Shown: positions 1 through 10,417, counted from the stretch's first letter. The stretch is 35,278 nt of DNA from Alectoria sarmentosa (GCA_009733775.1 WOGZ01000332.1:1-35278); one strand, 5' to 3'. The notes: a model not told the origin generated them from the sequence alone. Made by a program: numbers and translations.

Positions 1-60
1 GCTACCACACCCATGCCTAGCATACTCTACTCTACACTCTACACCAAAATGGCAAACTAC

Positions 61-187
61 CGAATCATACCCCTACTTATGACGAATTACCGAATCATAC
101 CCCTTTTTTTGATGATGGGGTATGATTCAATAGTTTGGGGTATGAAAATGTAATAAATGCATGGTTTGGGGTATGAAGTAGTAATTC
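61..187. repeat. GGGGTATGA-motif inverted repeat
   Basis: CGAATCATACCCC occurs at 61-73 and 91-103. Its reverse complement GGGGTATGATTC lies at 117-128, and two further GTTTGGGGTATGAA copies lie at about 134-145 and 164-177. The outer arms GAATTAC (84-90) and GTAATTC (181-187) also pair. Five copies of a ~10-bp motif in both orientations within 125 bp could fold into a hairpin or be a cluster of binding sites. No coding potential is seen. It may be the end of a small transposable element, but no target duplication was identified. Confidence 0.6.
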
Positions 188-192
188 GCCCC

Positions 193-288
193 GTCACACA
201 TACAAATGAAGGCATACAAATGACGTAAATTGTGATTGAGCCGTCCCAGCTCCAGGCCTAGCAAGAGAATAGAGGCCAGAACAGGCAC
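193..288 (+). repeat. Dispersed repeat, copy 1
   Basis: This segment aligns with 2993-3086 in the same orientation. Both start in a CACACA run, pass AAATGA-GG-ATAC, and share GCCGTCCCA, then CCTAG/CCTAGGGTTAGCA, GAATAGAG, AGGCC and GAAC-GGCAC. I judge identity near 70% by eye, with small indels. It is an old duplicated non-coding sequence, probably a degenerate transposon fragment. The rest of 289-631 shows no convincing gene. Confidence 0.6.
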
Positions 289-631
289 AAACTCATACCC
301 TGGTGTTAAGAAAATTCGCAGGTCTGTACGACATGGACCTGGAGTAAAAAGAAAGCTGTACACAGGCGTGAGTGAGTGGGAAAAGAACGCTGGCTGTGGC
401 TCTGAACGAGACGAAATCGAATGAAGAGTCATTGACTAATTCAAGACAGGTATCTATAGAACTCCTTCATGACAGGTGTCTCCTGTTATGAACCTGTGTG
501 TGTGAAACACTCCATGCGATAGTGATTATGCGATAACCTCTATGCGACTAACCAACCCACAGCCCCATTGCAGCGACGTTTGCGCTTCCCTGAATCTTAA
601 AAGCAGTGTGAGTGGATTCTAACCAAGATCG

Positions 632-1417
632 ATGATTATAGCACCCTCCATATCCGTCGCCAGCGCGCCTGCAGTCTTCGTTGTTCATAACTGCTTCCAC
701 TTGCCAGAAACATATGCTCCATTTTTAGACCAGCTCTCAAAAGCTGGATTCGTCGTACGCTGCCCACGTCTAACGACCAACGGTGATCTAAGGCCTTTCA
801 AAGCAACGTTCCAAGACGACATCGCGACTGTGCGCGCTGTAGCATTCGACATGGCTAGCGCCGCGCATCAGATTATAGTTTTGGAGCATTCTTATGGCGG
901 AGTCGTCGCTCCCGAAGCCATCACTCAAGATCTGTATGCGAAGCATGGAAACGCAGGCGTCATCCGCCTCATCTACGTAAGCGCGTTGATGATCCAGCCC
1001 AGTACATCTTTGACTCAGTTGTTTGAGAAGCATGGGTACTAGTCTAAGTTGGAGCTGGATATGAATAAAGATAGAATGGCGCTACCGAAGAATGGTCCAG
1101 AGGCTTTCTATCATGACATTGAAAGGGCGCGCGCGGAAGAGGTGTCGGAGAAGCTAGTCATGCTCAATTTCTCGGGGATATCCAATACCATAACGCATAC
1201 CCCTTGGAGGGTCCTCCCTACCCTTTTCGAGTACTGCACCAAAGATGTAGCCATCAGCTTGGATCTGCAGAAGACTACGGTGAAGGATGCGGTTGAGAGC
1301 GGTGCTACAGAACCCACCATGTGTGCGGTGGAATCGAGCCACGGTCCGTTTTGGAGTAGGCCAGTGGAGGTGGTGAGAATAATTGAGGATGTTTGGAAAT
1401 CGTACATGGAAGGCTAG
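632..1417 (+). pseudogene. Alpha/beta hydrolase with in-frame TAG
   Basis: One reading frame of 262 codons, close to the usual length of small alpha/beta hydrolases (AB_hydrolase_6 type), is broken only by a TAG at 1040-1042. Before the stop, a core strand (about residues 13-20) precedes the nucleophile elbow EHSYGG (Ser87), where most relatives have Gly instead of Glu85. LIYVSAL (113-119) is a conserved strand. After the stop, in the same frame, CTKD (Asp205) and SSHGPF (His237) supply the remaining triad residues. So the whole fold is present and only one codon is wrong, which suggests a recent nonsense mutation, readthrough, or splicing. A GTAAGC donor at 977 and the TAG itself as acceptor would define a 66-nt in-frame intron, but its removal would delete the conserved strand. 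The start is the ATG at 632. Substrate unknown. Confidence 0.72.
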
Positions 1418-1862
1418 GCGAGGTGTTGGATGACATGCGTTGTGATCATCGTTTTACTTGTCAAGACCTCAGAATCGTGGTCTTCTTTTGTGACGCTTGA
1501 AGCGAGAAGAGAGCTAATGGGCTCACCACACGAGCGCAATTTCTTTGTCGAGATTAGTTTTTTTACTGTGCTCAAAGATGATTTTAATTTTGCGTCCTTT
1601 GCTATTTCGAACAATGGCCTTTGTTGAGCTTGTAACATCATTTTCTATACTGTAAAATCATTGCAAATGTCCTGCCTGTCCCCGAGCTCTTATTGAACTT
1701 CCCTCACCGTTGTTCAATATCAGAGATCAGAACCAGTCAGAGAAGCCCTGCGAGACTCGACAGCGCGATCGATCCCAATTCTAACTCAGCGTCTACATCC
1801 AAAGAACCCGAAAAATTGAGGCAGCTCCAACTTCAAAATTTGGAATCTTAGCCCCGCCACCT
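1418..1862. other. Intergenic, no gene recognised
   Basis: Only short overlapping frames without family resemblance are present. The last 150 bases are the likely promoter and leader of the RING gene that follows. Confidence 0.6.
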
Positions 1863-2546
1863 ATGCTCCCATCCATCAAGAGATTTCTAGAGGCTCTCCC
1901 AGGAATCCACATGAAAGATCTCTCGGAAGATCACAAGAATTGCAATATTTGCCAGGAGCAGTATACCGACGAAACCGACACCGAAAAGCCGGTCTCACTC
2001 CCCTGCGGACACATATTCGGATCCTCATGCATCAAAACCTGGGTCCTCTCCTCCTCCAAGGTAAGCCACTCAACATGCCCAATGTGTCGCGCGACCCTGA
2101 CTTCCCCCTCCGACATCGAACGCTGGGAGAACTGGGCCATCGTAATGCAACAGCAAACCTACAGCTCGCTGCCCCAGACGCTGTACCGCACAAGCACATC
2201 CCCATCCCCATCCCCATCCGAGGATTCCTCCGATTCGGCCGTCGAGGTCGTGTCGCTCTTCTTCCAGGTCGTGATGAAGATGCAGACCTACCATCGTGAC
2301 CACCGCATCCCGGCGTCGGCTCTGCTGCGTCAGTCCGCGCAGGCGGTCGCGGGCCGGATGGGCCATCTGTTTGTTTTGCTGAAGCCGGCGATGGACGCCG
2401 TGGGCGTGACGGTGCCGTGGGACGAGCGCGGTCCGCCGGTCGTCACGGTGTTGGATCTGGAGTGCCAGCGTGGGTTTCGGGCTGTTTTGGATAAGATGAT
2501 GGAGGTGGAGCGGAGGGCCGCTTCGGAGTGGGTGAGTGAGGTTTGA
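1863..2546 (+). CDS. RING-finger protein (putative E3 ubiquitin ligase)
   Basis: An intronless 227-residue frame from the ATG at 1863. A RING domain near the N-terminus has C27-x2-C30, C48-x-H50, C56 and C72-x2-C75 (CNICQEQY, LPCGHIFGSSC, CPMC). The position that normally holds the fifth zinc ligand, two residues after the His-Ile pair, is Gly53. The same CGH-x-F-G arrangement is known in RFWD3-type and many fungal RING domains, so it is probably functional. By family, it would recruit an E2 and transfer ubiquitin to unknown substrates. Residues 112-120 are a Ser-Pro microsatellite run (CCCCAT repeats). The C-terminal 110 residues look helical and have no recognised domain. The N-terminus (FLEALPG...DL) resembles that of the broken paralog at 3444. 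A GTAAGC at 2061 could serve as a splice donor but no intron is needed. Confidence 0.78.
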   Translation: MLPSIKRFLEALPGIHMKDLSEDHKNCNICQEQYTDETDTEKPVSLPCGHIFGSSCIKTWVLSSSKVSHSTCPMCRATLTSPSDIERWENWAIVMQQQTYSSLPQTLYRTSTSPSPSPSEDSSDSAVEVVSLFFQVVMKMQTYHRDHRIPASALLRQSAQAVAGRMGHLFVLLKPAMDAVGVTVPWDERGPPVVTVLDLECQRGFRAVLDKMMEVERRAASEWVSEV

Positions 2547-3443
2547 TCGTAGAGGGGCGGGTGATGTTGCGTTGGTGAGTGAACGGAGTTTCGTGGGGAA
2601 ATTGATGCCTATCGCACCGAAGAATTGTGGATGCTCTGGTAAAATCCTCAGGGTTCACCGTTTGGTTTGCGTTAAATAAGCCTTCTTCCAGTAATGTCCG
2701 TCATCCTTTGGTTTCTTCCTGCTGGCATCTTGTGTAAGGCCACGTGAGCGTATGGGCTACTAGCACAAGAAATGCGGCTGTAGTCAGACTATTTTTGTTT
2801 TTGACGGCTTCTGATCTTAAGCATATGGAGTGATAATACAACTCTCGTGGCTGCTCTATAACAAACGAGGACCTCACTACACAAAAGGCCTCAGGAATGC
2901 GAAGCCTCAATACAGCAAACGTGGAAAGCACGCTAGAATCGAACCGGATCGGCCATCAGCCGTTCAGTGCTTGCATTACTCGAATGCACACATCACACAC
3001 ACAGAAATGAGGGTATACTCATGGCAATGAATTGGGCCGTCCCAACGCCTAGGGTTAGCAGCGAATAGAGAGGCCTGAACGGGCACATCCTTTTAACAGG
3101 GATAGCGCCAAGGCTTGAGCGGCCGGTCGAGTCTATGATCCTTTTTCTTGCATACTCTATTTTTTTTTTAGATTCGACTCGTTCTTCAAGGTAGATTGCG
3201 TAGATACTACGGAGCTGCGCCACCTACCATGGCTCAAAGTATAACACATTGGATCATATGTAAATGCGCACTTCCTACATCGTCTGATTCTGCTTCTTTC
3301 ACAGAATTGATGCACTAAAACGGATCAAACGGAACCCCTCCGGCCTTGATCCAGAAGAAGCGACACGGCGAACGAAAACATTGAAAATCCATCATCACAA
3401 GACTGGTCATCTCAATAGAGACGGCTCTCCATACAGCTACGTC
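2547..3443. other. Intergenic with dispersed repeat
   Basis: Contains the second dispersed repeat copy (2993-3086) and no recognised gene. A frame runs upstream of 3444 to 3288 without an ATG, so a 5' exon of the next gene is possible but unproven. A tRNA-like GAATCGAACC near 2937 lacks a pairing T-stem. Confidence 0.5.
2993..3086 (+). repeat. Dispersed repeat, copy 2
   Basis: Homologous to 193-288 in the same orientation (shared GCCGTCCCA, AATAGAG, AGGCC, GAAC-GGCAC blocks). The two copies bracket the alpha/beta hydrolase and the first RING gene. Confidence 0.6.
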
Positions 3444-4561
3444 ATGCGTCCAAGTTCTTTCGCCTCGGATTTTCTTGAGTCGCTTCCAGTCGTCAAGATC
3501 TCAGACCTCTGGGCACACCGACAATGCGATATATGTCACGAGCCATTTTTCACATGGGCCGAAACCCCGCTCAAGCTTCCGTACGTACCTCTTAGAGACC
3601 TTCCCCTCTAGTCAATGCTGCCGTGACTTGTGAGCCGCGTTTCCCCAGCGGCATGTTCCTCGACACGCCTCAAAGTGCACCAGCTACGCAAACCAAACAG
3701 CTGACGTCAAATCCCAAGATGCGGCCATATTCCTGGTAGCGCATGCCTTGCCGAATGGCTCTCACCCACCGCAACTGACTCCGACCTGAAAAATACATGT
3801 CCGATATGCCGAGAAATGCTCTGCTTGGAATCTGAGAGGCGGTTCTGGAAAGACAATCCGTACTCGAAGCGGTCAAAACAAACGACGGATTTCCGGGTTC
3901 GCACCAAAATCAGGTGTTTTGTAGCTAACGCTATGCGAAAACGTAGGTAATAAACCTACCTGAAATTTTTACACATAACAGCTATTGATAAGTTACACAA
4001 TTTCACTCGCAAACTTCATATAATTAAATCAATTCTGCGCTGTCAATGTAAGGTGTAAATGCGATTAAGTGAAAAAAACGCGAAAATCGTCGAATTTGGC
4101 GCGTAAAAACCACTTTAATTTAATACACGCACTTACTCAATCTGTCACAACGTTGAACACATTTTTGATAAAATTGTGAAGAGACAGAATTAATATTCAG
4201 ACATTAATTATTTTATATACAGAATTTCACATTTGTAGTATCCTTCGTTGTGGTTGAAAATATCACATAATATACCTCGATTTAGGTGCGAAACGCGAAA
4301 TCCGTCATTTGTTTTGACGCGTTTTAGTACGTGCCAGGTGCGCACGGTGTTCGTCCTCCGGTTCCTCTCCTCACTTCCGCCGCCCGTGGTGAGCGCCAGC
4401 CGGCGATCACCCACTCTGGACTTCTTGCTCGGCTAGCAGAGGCTCGGAATAGAGAATCAGCAGAGGATCGAGGGTCAATTGGTCCAGCTGCAGAGGTGCT
4501 AGCCCTACTCTGGGTCATCATTAGAGAGCGGTCAGGTCAGAATGTAGAGCAGTCGCTGTGA
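3444..4561 (+). pseudogene. RING-finger paralog split by a MITE insertion
   Basis: Exon 1 (3444-3580) starts at an ATG and encodes an N-terminus matching the RING gene at 1863 (FLESLP...DL, then CDIC). An intron at 3581-3718 has GTACGT, a GCTGAC branch site and CAAG. Exon 2 continues with CGHIPGSACLAEWL and NTCPIC, completing the RING: C28, C31, C47, H49, C55, C73, C76. As in the neighbour, Gly52 sits at the fifth-ligand position. At codon 94 (3861) a 465-bp element flanked by TA is inserted. Removing it with one TA restores an exact frame through 4330-4561, ending at TGA, for 170 residues in all. With the element present, translation runs 28 codons into it and stops at 3948-3950, giving a 122-residue protein that keeps the RING but loses its own C-terminus. 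It may be dead, or a truncated E3. Confidence 0.75.
3863..4327. mobile_element. MITE-like element with ~54-bp inverted repeats and TA duplication
   Basis: Left end 3863-3915 and right end 4274-4327 are imperfect inverted repeats (about 80% by eye) sharing GTCAAAACAAA-GACGGATTT and TTCGCACC. TA dinucleotides flank both ends (3861-3862 and 4328-4329), as in Tc1/mariner-type insertions. The 360-bp interior is AT-rich and has no transposase frame, so it would depend on an element elsewhere. It sits inside the coding exon of the RING paralog, and the host reading frame is continuous across it once one TA is removed, which fixes the element's boundaries well. Confidence 0.75.
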
Positions 4562-6692
4562 TTGACGGTGCTGTGTTCTCGCCTGCTGCACAAATAGGCC
4601 GGCTTTGTGAATATCATGAGTTCCGGATAAATCGAGAGACTACTAGTATTTCTTAGGATTTGGAGGGTCCGGATATTTCGGTCCTACGGGATTCGGTGTG
4701 GGCGCGGTGGTGTGAGTGGCAATTGCAGGAATTGGTTCTCATGGAGCGTAATAGGGCGTAGGGCTCTCTGCCGCTTCGTTCAGATTTTGGGCTGGATGGA
4801 TGGATGTGGGGGGACGGGTTTGGAGTCTCGTGGGTGTGTATACTATGGATTGGGACCGGCGGTATGTACAGTATGATTGCTAATTTGATTGGCCATAGTC
4901 AGATCTTGCCAGTGTCTGAATATCAGAGTTTTTGTAGTCTTGGATCTTCGAAGACTGCCTGACTGATTCCACAACGTTCTTTGTAGTGGCTTTTGTTGCA
5001 AGATGGAACATAATAGGCATTAGGATTCAGGCTCCAAACAACGGACCAGTCTTTGGGGCGGTATCACTCTGATATCCTTATTGTAAATATGCACTATCCC
5101 GGATCAACACTTGTTATAACCCGCTCGAGGGTTTTGAAGTCGGGTGCGAAAGGAGAGGTTGGCTCAGAGTATTTTTGATATAGCTCTAATCAAAATGTCG
5201 TTCATGTATGTCGCGATGGCTGGTTGCCACAGCCGTCGAGACGTGACATTTGGACCTTCTGTGCAGTAACCGTTTTCATGCCTGGGCGGGGCGCGGTAAT
5301 ACACTATCGCGGCATCATTCAATTATATCGAACCTCTTCAGGACTTGAGCGTCCAGCTACCAAGGCCTCATTGAAAAAACTTACCTTTCGATGTCTCTGG
5401 CTTGCACAGTCAAAATCCAATTCATCAACGCCCCAACTACTCTCCATCATATTGTTCGGACTCCTATAATCAAGACGCATGCCGTGAATAGAATAACACA
5501 TGATTCAATCAAGGGCATACCGCAAGGTCCAGGAGACGCCGGGGTAATATACTGAGCAGCAATACTCTTCAGCTTGCCTAGTGTTACGGCAAAGGTCCAA
5601 AGGCCAAGTTCATTTCCGTCGTGAGTTTCTTTCCTGGAAGCTTGTAGTAGTATCTGGCCAAAAACTGGGGTTGCCTCTCATCGACCGTATGATTTTGCGT
5701 GCAAATCATCATCTGTACCTAGACGTGTCTCTTGGTTGTTGAGATCGAGAACATAGCAGATGCTGCGCAGTGGCATTGCTTTGTATGTCTGCGTGATAGA
5801 CAAAATGGTACCACATCACAATGTAGCAAGACTGGCTATAGATAGTTGCGAATAAATCAAGCTTGATAACCACGCATATCATACAAGTGATCGCTCCCAA
5901 AGATTGAGTATAGGCATTGCTTATCCTCGCGGTGGGTGAGAGGAAAGGCCGCAATGGCTTGCATGGTATATATGCAGGGTCCAATCAATACTAAGACTAG
6001 TAATGAAACGCGCGCTAATTGTAATATTTTGTCTAACCAAGGTAGCGGAGGTAAGATCGGTTAGTGACAATCTATTTGACCACTGAGACGGTTCATATCT
6101 TTTGTTGGCATACGTCTTACGGCACAAGACCGCCTCATCTTGTCCCTGCGATGCTTGCGCAGATAGAACAGCATGCAGCATCTATCTATTAAGAAAAACT
6201 CACCCCCCAGACTGCCAGCAATGTTGGAGCGCGGCGCAATGTTCCCCCGAACGACACCAAAGCTAGCGTTCTAGACACAGGAACGTGCATGATTTGGTTG
6301 CTGGTGGTGTCATTAGTCGAAGGCCGAAGGTGGAAGGATCAAAGGACATAATCAGGCAGCAAGAAATGAATGGTCTCTGGAGGATGCAGTAGGGACGAGA
6401 TCCTTCCAGGCTGCAGCTTTCCTCACCTTCTGACGTTCATTTGAAATGATACTTCGCGACTTCGCTTTCTACAATTTTCCGACTTGGCCTTGCTGCAGGT
6501 GCCGGAAATAACGGAGGAGAGACTTGCAAAGGCCGAAGTCCGGATGTCCAAGCATTGCAGGTGCTTAAATACCCAATTGAAAAGCCAATCTTGCTTATCC
6601 GACTCAAGTGATCTGGAAAGCATCAGTTTTTTCACATCAACAAAGCAATACCCCCATCCTGTAGCACACAACAACCGTCAATACCGTCAATC
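4562..6692. other. Long intergenic stretch, no gene recognised
   Basis: Only short frames without family resemblance. On the minus strand, a frame ending about 5388 at a good GTAAGT donor and another near 5540-5640 look weakly exon-like, but I could not connect them into a gene. The last ~200 bases are the probable promoter of the dienelactone hydrolase gene. Confidence 0.5.
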
Positions 6693-7847
6693 ATGTCTCT
6701 CCCTAGCAAAGCAAGTAGCTGCCCTCAATTTCACGGCGAACCACATCTAATGTATCCAGGCATGTTGCAACATGCCGCCTGTTGAGGTGGACTACACCCC
6801 CAAAGGAAGCGATATCAAGATTCAAGGAATGAAAACCTGTCAGCCTCCGCAACTACCTCACCGTTCTCTCTCATGCTCAAACCAAGCTTGCAGACAAGAC
6901 CGGCTCACCCAGCGCCACTACCGCCATCCTACTCATCGGGGACGTCTTCGGCAACGTAGCGCAAGTCCTCCAAGTGAGAAACTTCCTCACATACTCTTGG
7001 CCTTGCTTCGATCGGGTAGAACTTACCCCTCTTTCCAAACACAGGGCGCTGACCTTCTTGCCTATGGTGGCGAAAGCTCCCACCAATACCAAGTCTTTGT
7101 TCCGGACTTCCTACAGGGTCAATATGCCAGTGCCACCTGGTTTCCACCTGACACACAAGAAAAGCAACAAGCCATTGGCGCGTATTTCGGAGGCCATGCG
7201 AATTTTGAAAAGGCCAAGGACAAGATTCCCGCGGTCATCAAGGAAATCGAGCAGGAGACCAAGGGCACAATCACCAAGTGGGCAGCTGTCGGGCTTTGCT
7301 GGGGTGGAAAGGTGTGGCCGATTTTTTACTCCACTCATGTCCAGGCTTCACGCTCAGACTTGTCGTCTAGGTTGCAACCTTGGCGGCCGTTGCCGACACG
7401 CCGTTTGTCGCTGCTGTGTCCACCCATCCTGCGATGGTAGACCCCAAGGACGGTCCATCGATTACGATTCCGTATTGTCTACTCCCGTCCATGCACGAGG
7501 ACAAAGATGCCGTCAAAGCGTTTGCGGACGCTATCAGAGTTCAAAAATATGTTGAAACCTTTGATGATATGCCGCATGTGAGCGGCTCCTTCATTCGTTA
7601 CTCTTCTTGTATTGGAGTGGCACTAATGCGTGAGATAGGGTTGGATGGCTGCACGGTAGGCATTTCTGACACGAATCTTCTGGATTGGCTGATATGGTTG
7701 AGGCAGCGCCAATCTCAATGATCCAAAAGCCAAAGAGGGATACAAGCGTGGCTATGAGACCGTGCTGAACTTCCTGTAAGTCTCGCACCAAACAGCAACC
7801 GGGAGTTCCAACTTCTAACAGATCATTCCAGCCACCAGCACTTGTGA
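6693..7847 (+). CDS. Dienelactone hydrolase family protein (AIM2-like)
   Basis: Eight exons: 6693-6710, 6760-6838, 6894-6973, 7045-7311, 7371-7577, 7639-7655, 7707-7775, 7832-7847. They sum to 753 nt and encode 250 residues, the normal family length. Landmarks are the ACCNMPP N-terminal region, GMKTY, ILLIGDVFG, the nucleophile elbow GLCWGG (Cys144), an acidic segment MHEDKD (Asp192 the likely catalytic acid) and PHGWM (His217). By family it hydrolyses esters or lactones such as dienelactone; the true substrate is unknown and it is probably cytosolic. Intron 1 starts with GC (GCAAGT...CTAAT...CCAG); this choice gives an in-frame N-terminus typical of the family. Exon 6 is only 17 nt. Introns 5 and 7 have CTAAT/CTAAC branch sites and intron 6 a CTGAC-type one. 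An alternative start is the ATG at 6772. Confidence 0.88.
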
Positions 7848-8232
7848 GAGGCCTGATAATGGTATCGTGGACGTTGGAGCTATGGCTTCCGCTTGTCTGA
7901 CAAGCTGCAGCTTTGATGATGGAAGGCTAAAGTAAACGGAGCGGATCTGGTTACACGACTAATCTCCAGTAGCTTCTTTTTCCAATACTAGAGTATCAGG
8001 CCTGGAGGAGGGGTCAGCCCTGCAAGGCTGAGCTAGCGTCTTCCAAGCAACCCTTTACCTCTCGAACCTGCCTACTTTCTCCTCTGACCCTTCCATCTCA
8101 TTTCCTCATCCGCCTTTTAGACTGACCAGCTGTTCCACAAAGCTCTTTCTTTTACTGGCTGTCGCCAATGTCTTCAATCTTTTGAAAGCTGTCGCCTTCT
8201 CTTATTCTTTTTTGGACGGCCTCGGACGATCA
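7848..8232. other. Intergenic with CT-rich promoter-like sequence
   Basis: After the hydrolase stop the sequence becomes pyrimidine-rich (about 8040-8160), typical of fungal promoters, ahead of the DUF6604 gene. An open frame runs from 8182 into that gene but lacks an ATG before 8233. Confidence 0.5.
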
Positions 8233-10417
8233 ATGAATGTGGTTGTCCTGCCTGGCTTCGTCATCTTATTCGCAATCATGCTACTTGAAGTGCTTGTTGG
8301 TAGTTACAGCCGCTACAAGGAAGACACCACGCTCTTTACAACATGGCTTTCCAAAGCGGCAATGGCATGCGGCTACCAGGCCCCAAAGATTATGTGTCAG
8401 GACAAAGCCGCGGCTAAAGAGAAGGAGAATCAGGGATCAGCTGGTAGGTTGAAAGGTAAAGCTCCAAAAGAAGCCAAAGACGCTGCTAGGGCGAGCAAGG
8501 GCTCTCCAAAAGACGTAGAGCCACCCCCTTCCGTGACCAAATATGAAATCACGACCCAGGAGCTTCTCAAGCAAGCAGATGCCATTGCGGCTTCCAAAAA
8601 AGCCGGATTTGAAATACCACAAAGCATCGTGCGTGTTGTCCAACGTGCAATTGTCGCCCGAAAACGCTGTGCTGCATGGGTTCAGAAGACTGGTGTTCAC
8701 CACGAGGACGGCTCCACGTCACGTCATTTGCATTTCATCGGAGTATTTGAAAAGGCTTTGAGCGCTTTCCGTCCTTTAGGCCCAGTCGAACCTTCTCCAA
8801 TGAAGCCGAAGGATACCCTTGTCACACTAGAAGAGTCAAACCAAGAACTGGCAAATCGGTTTGGCGCTCTAGATTTCGAGGATCTAGACGAGGCTTTGAA
8901 TGTCTCAGCTTCCGACGTGGTCATCGCAAAAGAGAAGCCTGGTAAAGGCCGCGGCATCGATGTGTACGAGCTCGAGGGCCAATCAGACAGAGATTGACTA
9001 TGTCTTCGTCATTTTCTGCTTCTTCGAAGACTTGCACCGAGTGCAGGATGCCCTTAAAGCCACCAGTCGAAGATGAGTTCAGTAATTGCCTTGAGTGGTT
9101 GGGAAACGCCCGGGAGATCAGCGCCCGGATTGTCTTTGCTTCAAGAATTATTCATGATGTTCAGGAGATTTTGGCCAGGGACGTAGAACGCGGCTACAAT
9201 GACCTCCGCAGTGCACCACAAGATGCGCTCAAAGTGCTCGATTTTCATGTCGAGGGCGACGAGCTGGTACCGGGTGGGAATGGTGAATGCTGGCATGTCA
9301 AAGATGCCGATCTTCCCTTGAAAATTCACAACTCCCTAAAGTACGGGTGGTGCAAGCCCCATTGCCATCAGTAAAGGTTTTGTGCGATCAAATGGAACTG
9401 GGACAGAATGGTGACATTGACGACTTGCCACCGGAGACTAGAGAACGAGTCTTGAGCGAGATGCGGGCAAGAGGAATTCATGATGACAACGTATTCCCTG
9501 AACACAAGGCCACTGCTGAAAAGCTGGATCTGAAGCCGATAAAGCCAGCCAAGGAACCCAACTTTCTATATGCACACAATCCATTGTATGGCGGCACGCT
9601 AATTTTCAATCTAGCTCTCGATATGGAGAAGGCTGGCATAACCCTTGCCAATTACCACTTGACGATCTTCGCTATGGCGCATCTTTACAACCTTTTGCAG
9701 CAAACGAAAGTTATCCAAGGCAAATGGCCGGAGCTAGATAAGATCATACAGTTGCATATAGGCCAGCTTTTCGCAGGTCAGTTGCCGATGAGGCCTTCCA
9801 AATGTCACACTCGTCTATCGATACGGATGGGTACCACAGCGAACGCCTTTGCACGAAATCAAAGAGCGCCGAGAGGTTCGTCAAGACAAATCGGGAAAGG
9901 GATGAAGCATTTACCCAAGTTTGCCATCTCCGAAAGTTCGGAAGTCTTAAGCGAGTATTCCAGCCACAATGAAACCATGGAGAAGTCTTTACCCCGTATC
10001 GAGGCGGTGATGCAGATAGAAAAGAAGAAGGCGCAGAAACGACTTCTCACTCCTTTACAATTCCTCGCCCATGTACGAGGATGGCTACCACAACTGATGA
10101 CAAATACAAGAACGGACTACATCACCATGACCCGAACATGCAGCAAGTTGCTCAAGCGCGTGCGGAGAAGGATCCATCAGCAGCTGGACTATCTGTACCC
10201 ACTAGTCGACGAAGGATACTCGAATGATCATGGCATACTCTACATGATTGCTAGCATTATTTACCAGGCGGCTGAGACCCAGGTTGCGAAGGAACACATG
10301 GTTCGAGAGCGGGATCGTGAAAGTCTGCCTCAGCATCCGCATCTAGAGGTTGCTGGGGAGGTTGTGCAAGAGTATTTGGAAAAGCATGGATCTAGTTGGG
10401 TCGCGAATCTTGACTGA
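8233..10417 (+). CDS. DUF6604-type fungal protein, exon joins unresolved
   Basis: SYSRYKEDTTLFTTWLS near the N-terminus matches the start of the ascomycete DUF6604 domain. Further segments of the same family follow in successive frames: 8233-8941 or slightly beyond, 8991-9073 (DYVFVIFCFFEDL), about 9080-9296 (ISARIVFASRIIHDVQEI) and 9377-10417 (NPLYGGTLIFNLAL, AHLYNLL). The first join is explained by a 49-nt intron at 8942-8990 (GTAAAG...ACAG) and the third perhaps by 9297-9376. The second, near 9065-9080, has no good intron, so a frameshift is possible. Before the motif lies a hydrophobic run (about VLPGFVILFAIMLLEVLVG) unusual for the family; it may be a membrane segment, a mis-set start or retained intron. 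Function of the family is unknown. Stop TGA at 10415-10417. Confidence 0.6.

Noticed and set aside
2925..2990. tRNA-like B-box (GAATCGAACC, minus strand)
   Set aside because: The flanking bases do not form a T-stem or acceptor stem, so no cloverleaf could be drawn.
3649..3786. First splice model for the RING paralog (acceptor at 3648), implying RIP-type damage
   Set aside because: The acceptor at 3718 with a CTGAC branch site gives an intact CGH...C...CPIC, so no damage needs to be assumed.
5319..5640. Possible minus-strand exons with a GTAAGT donor
   Set aside because: The frames are short, no family is recognisable, and no acceptor gave a consistent continuation.
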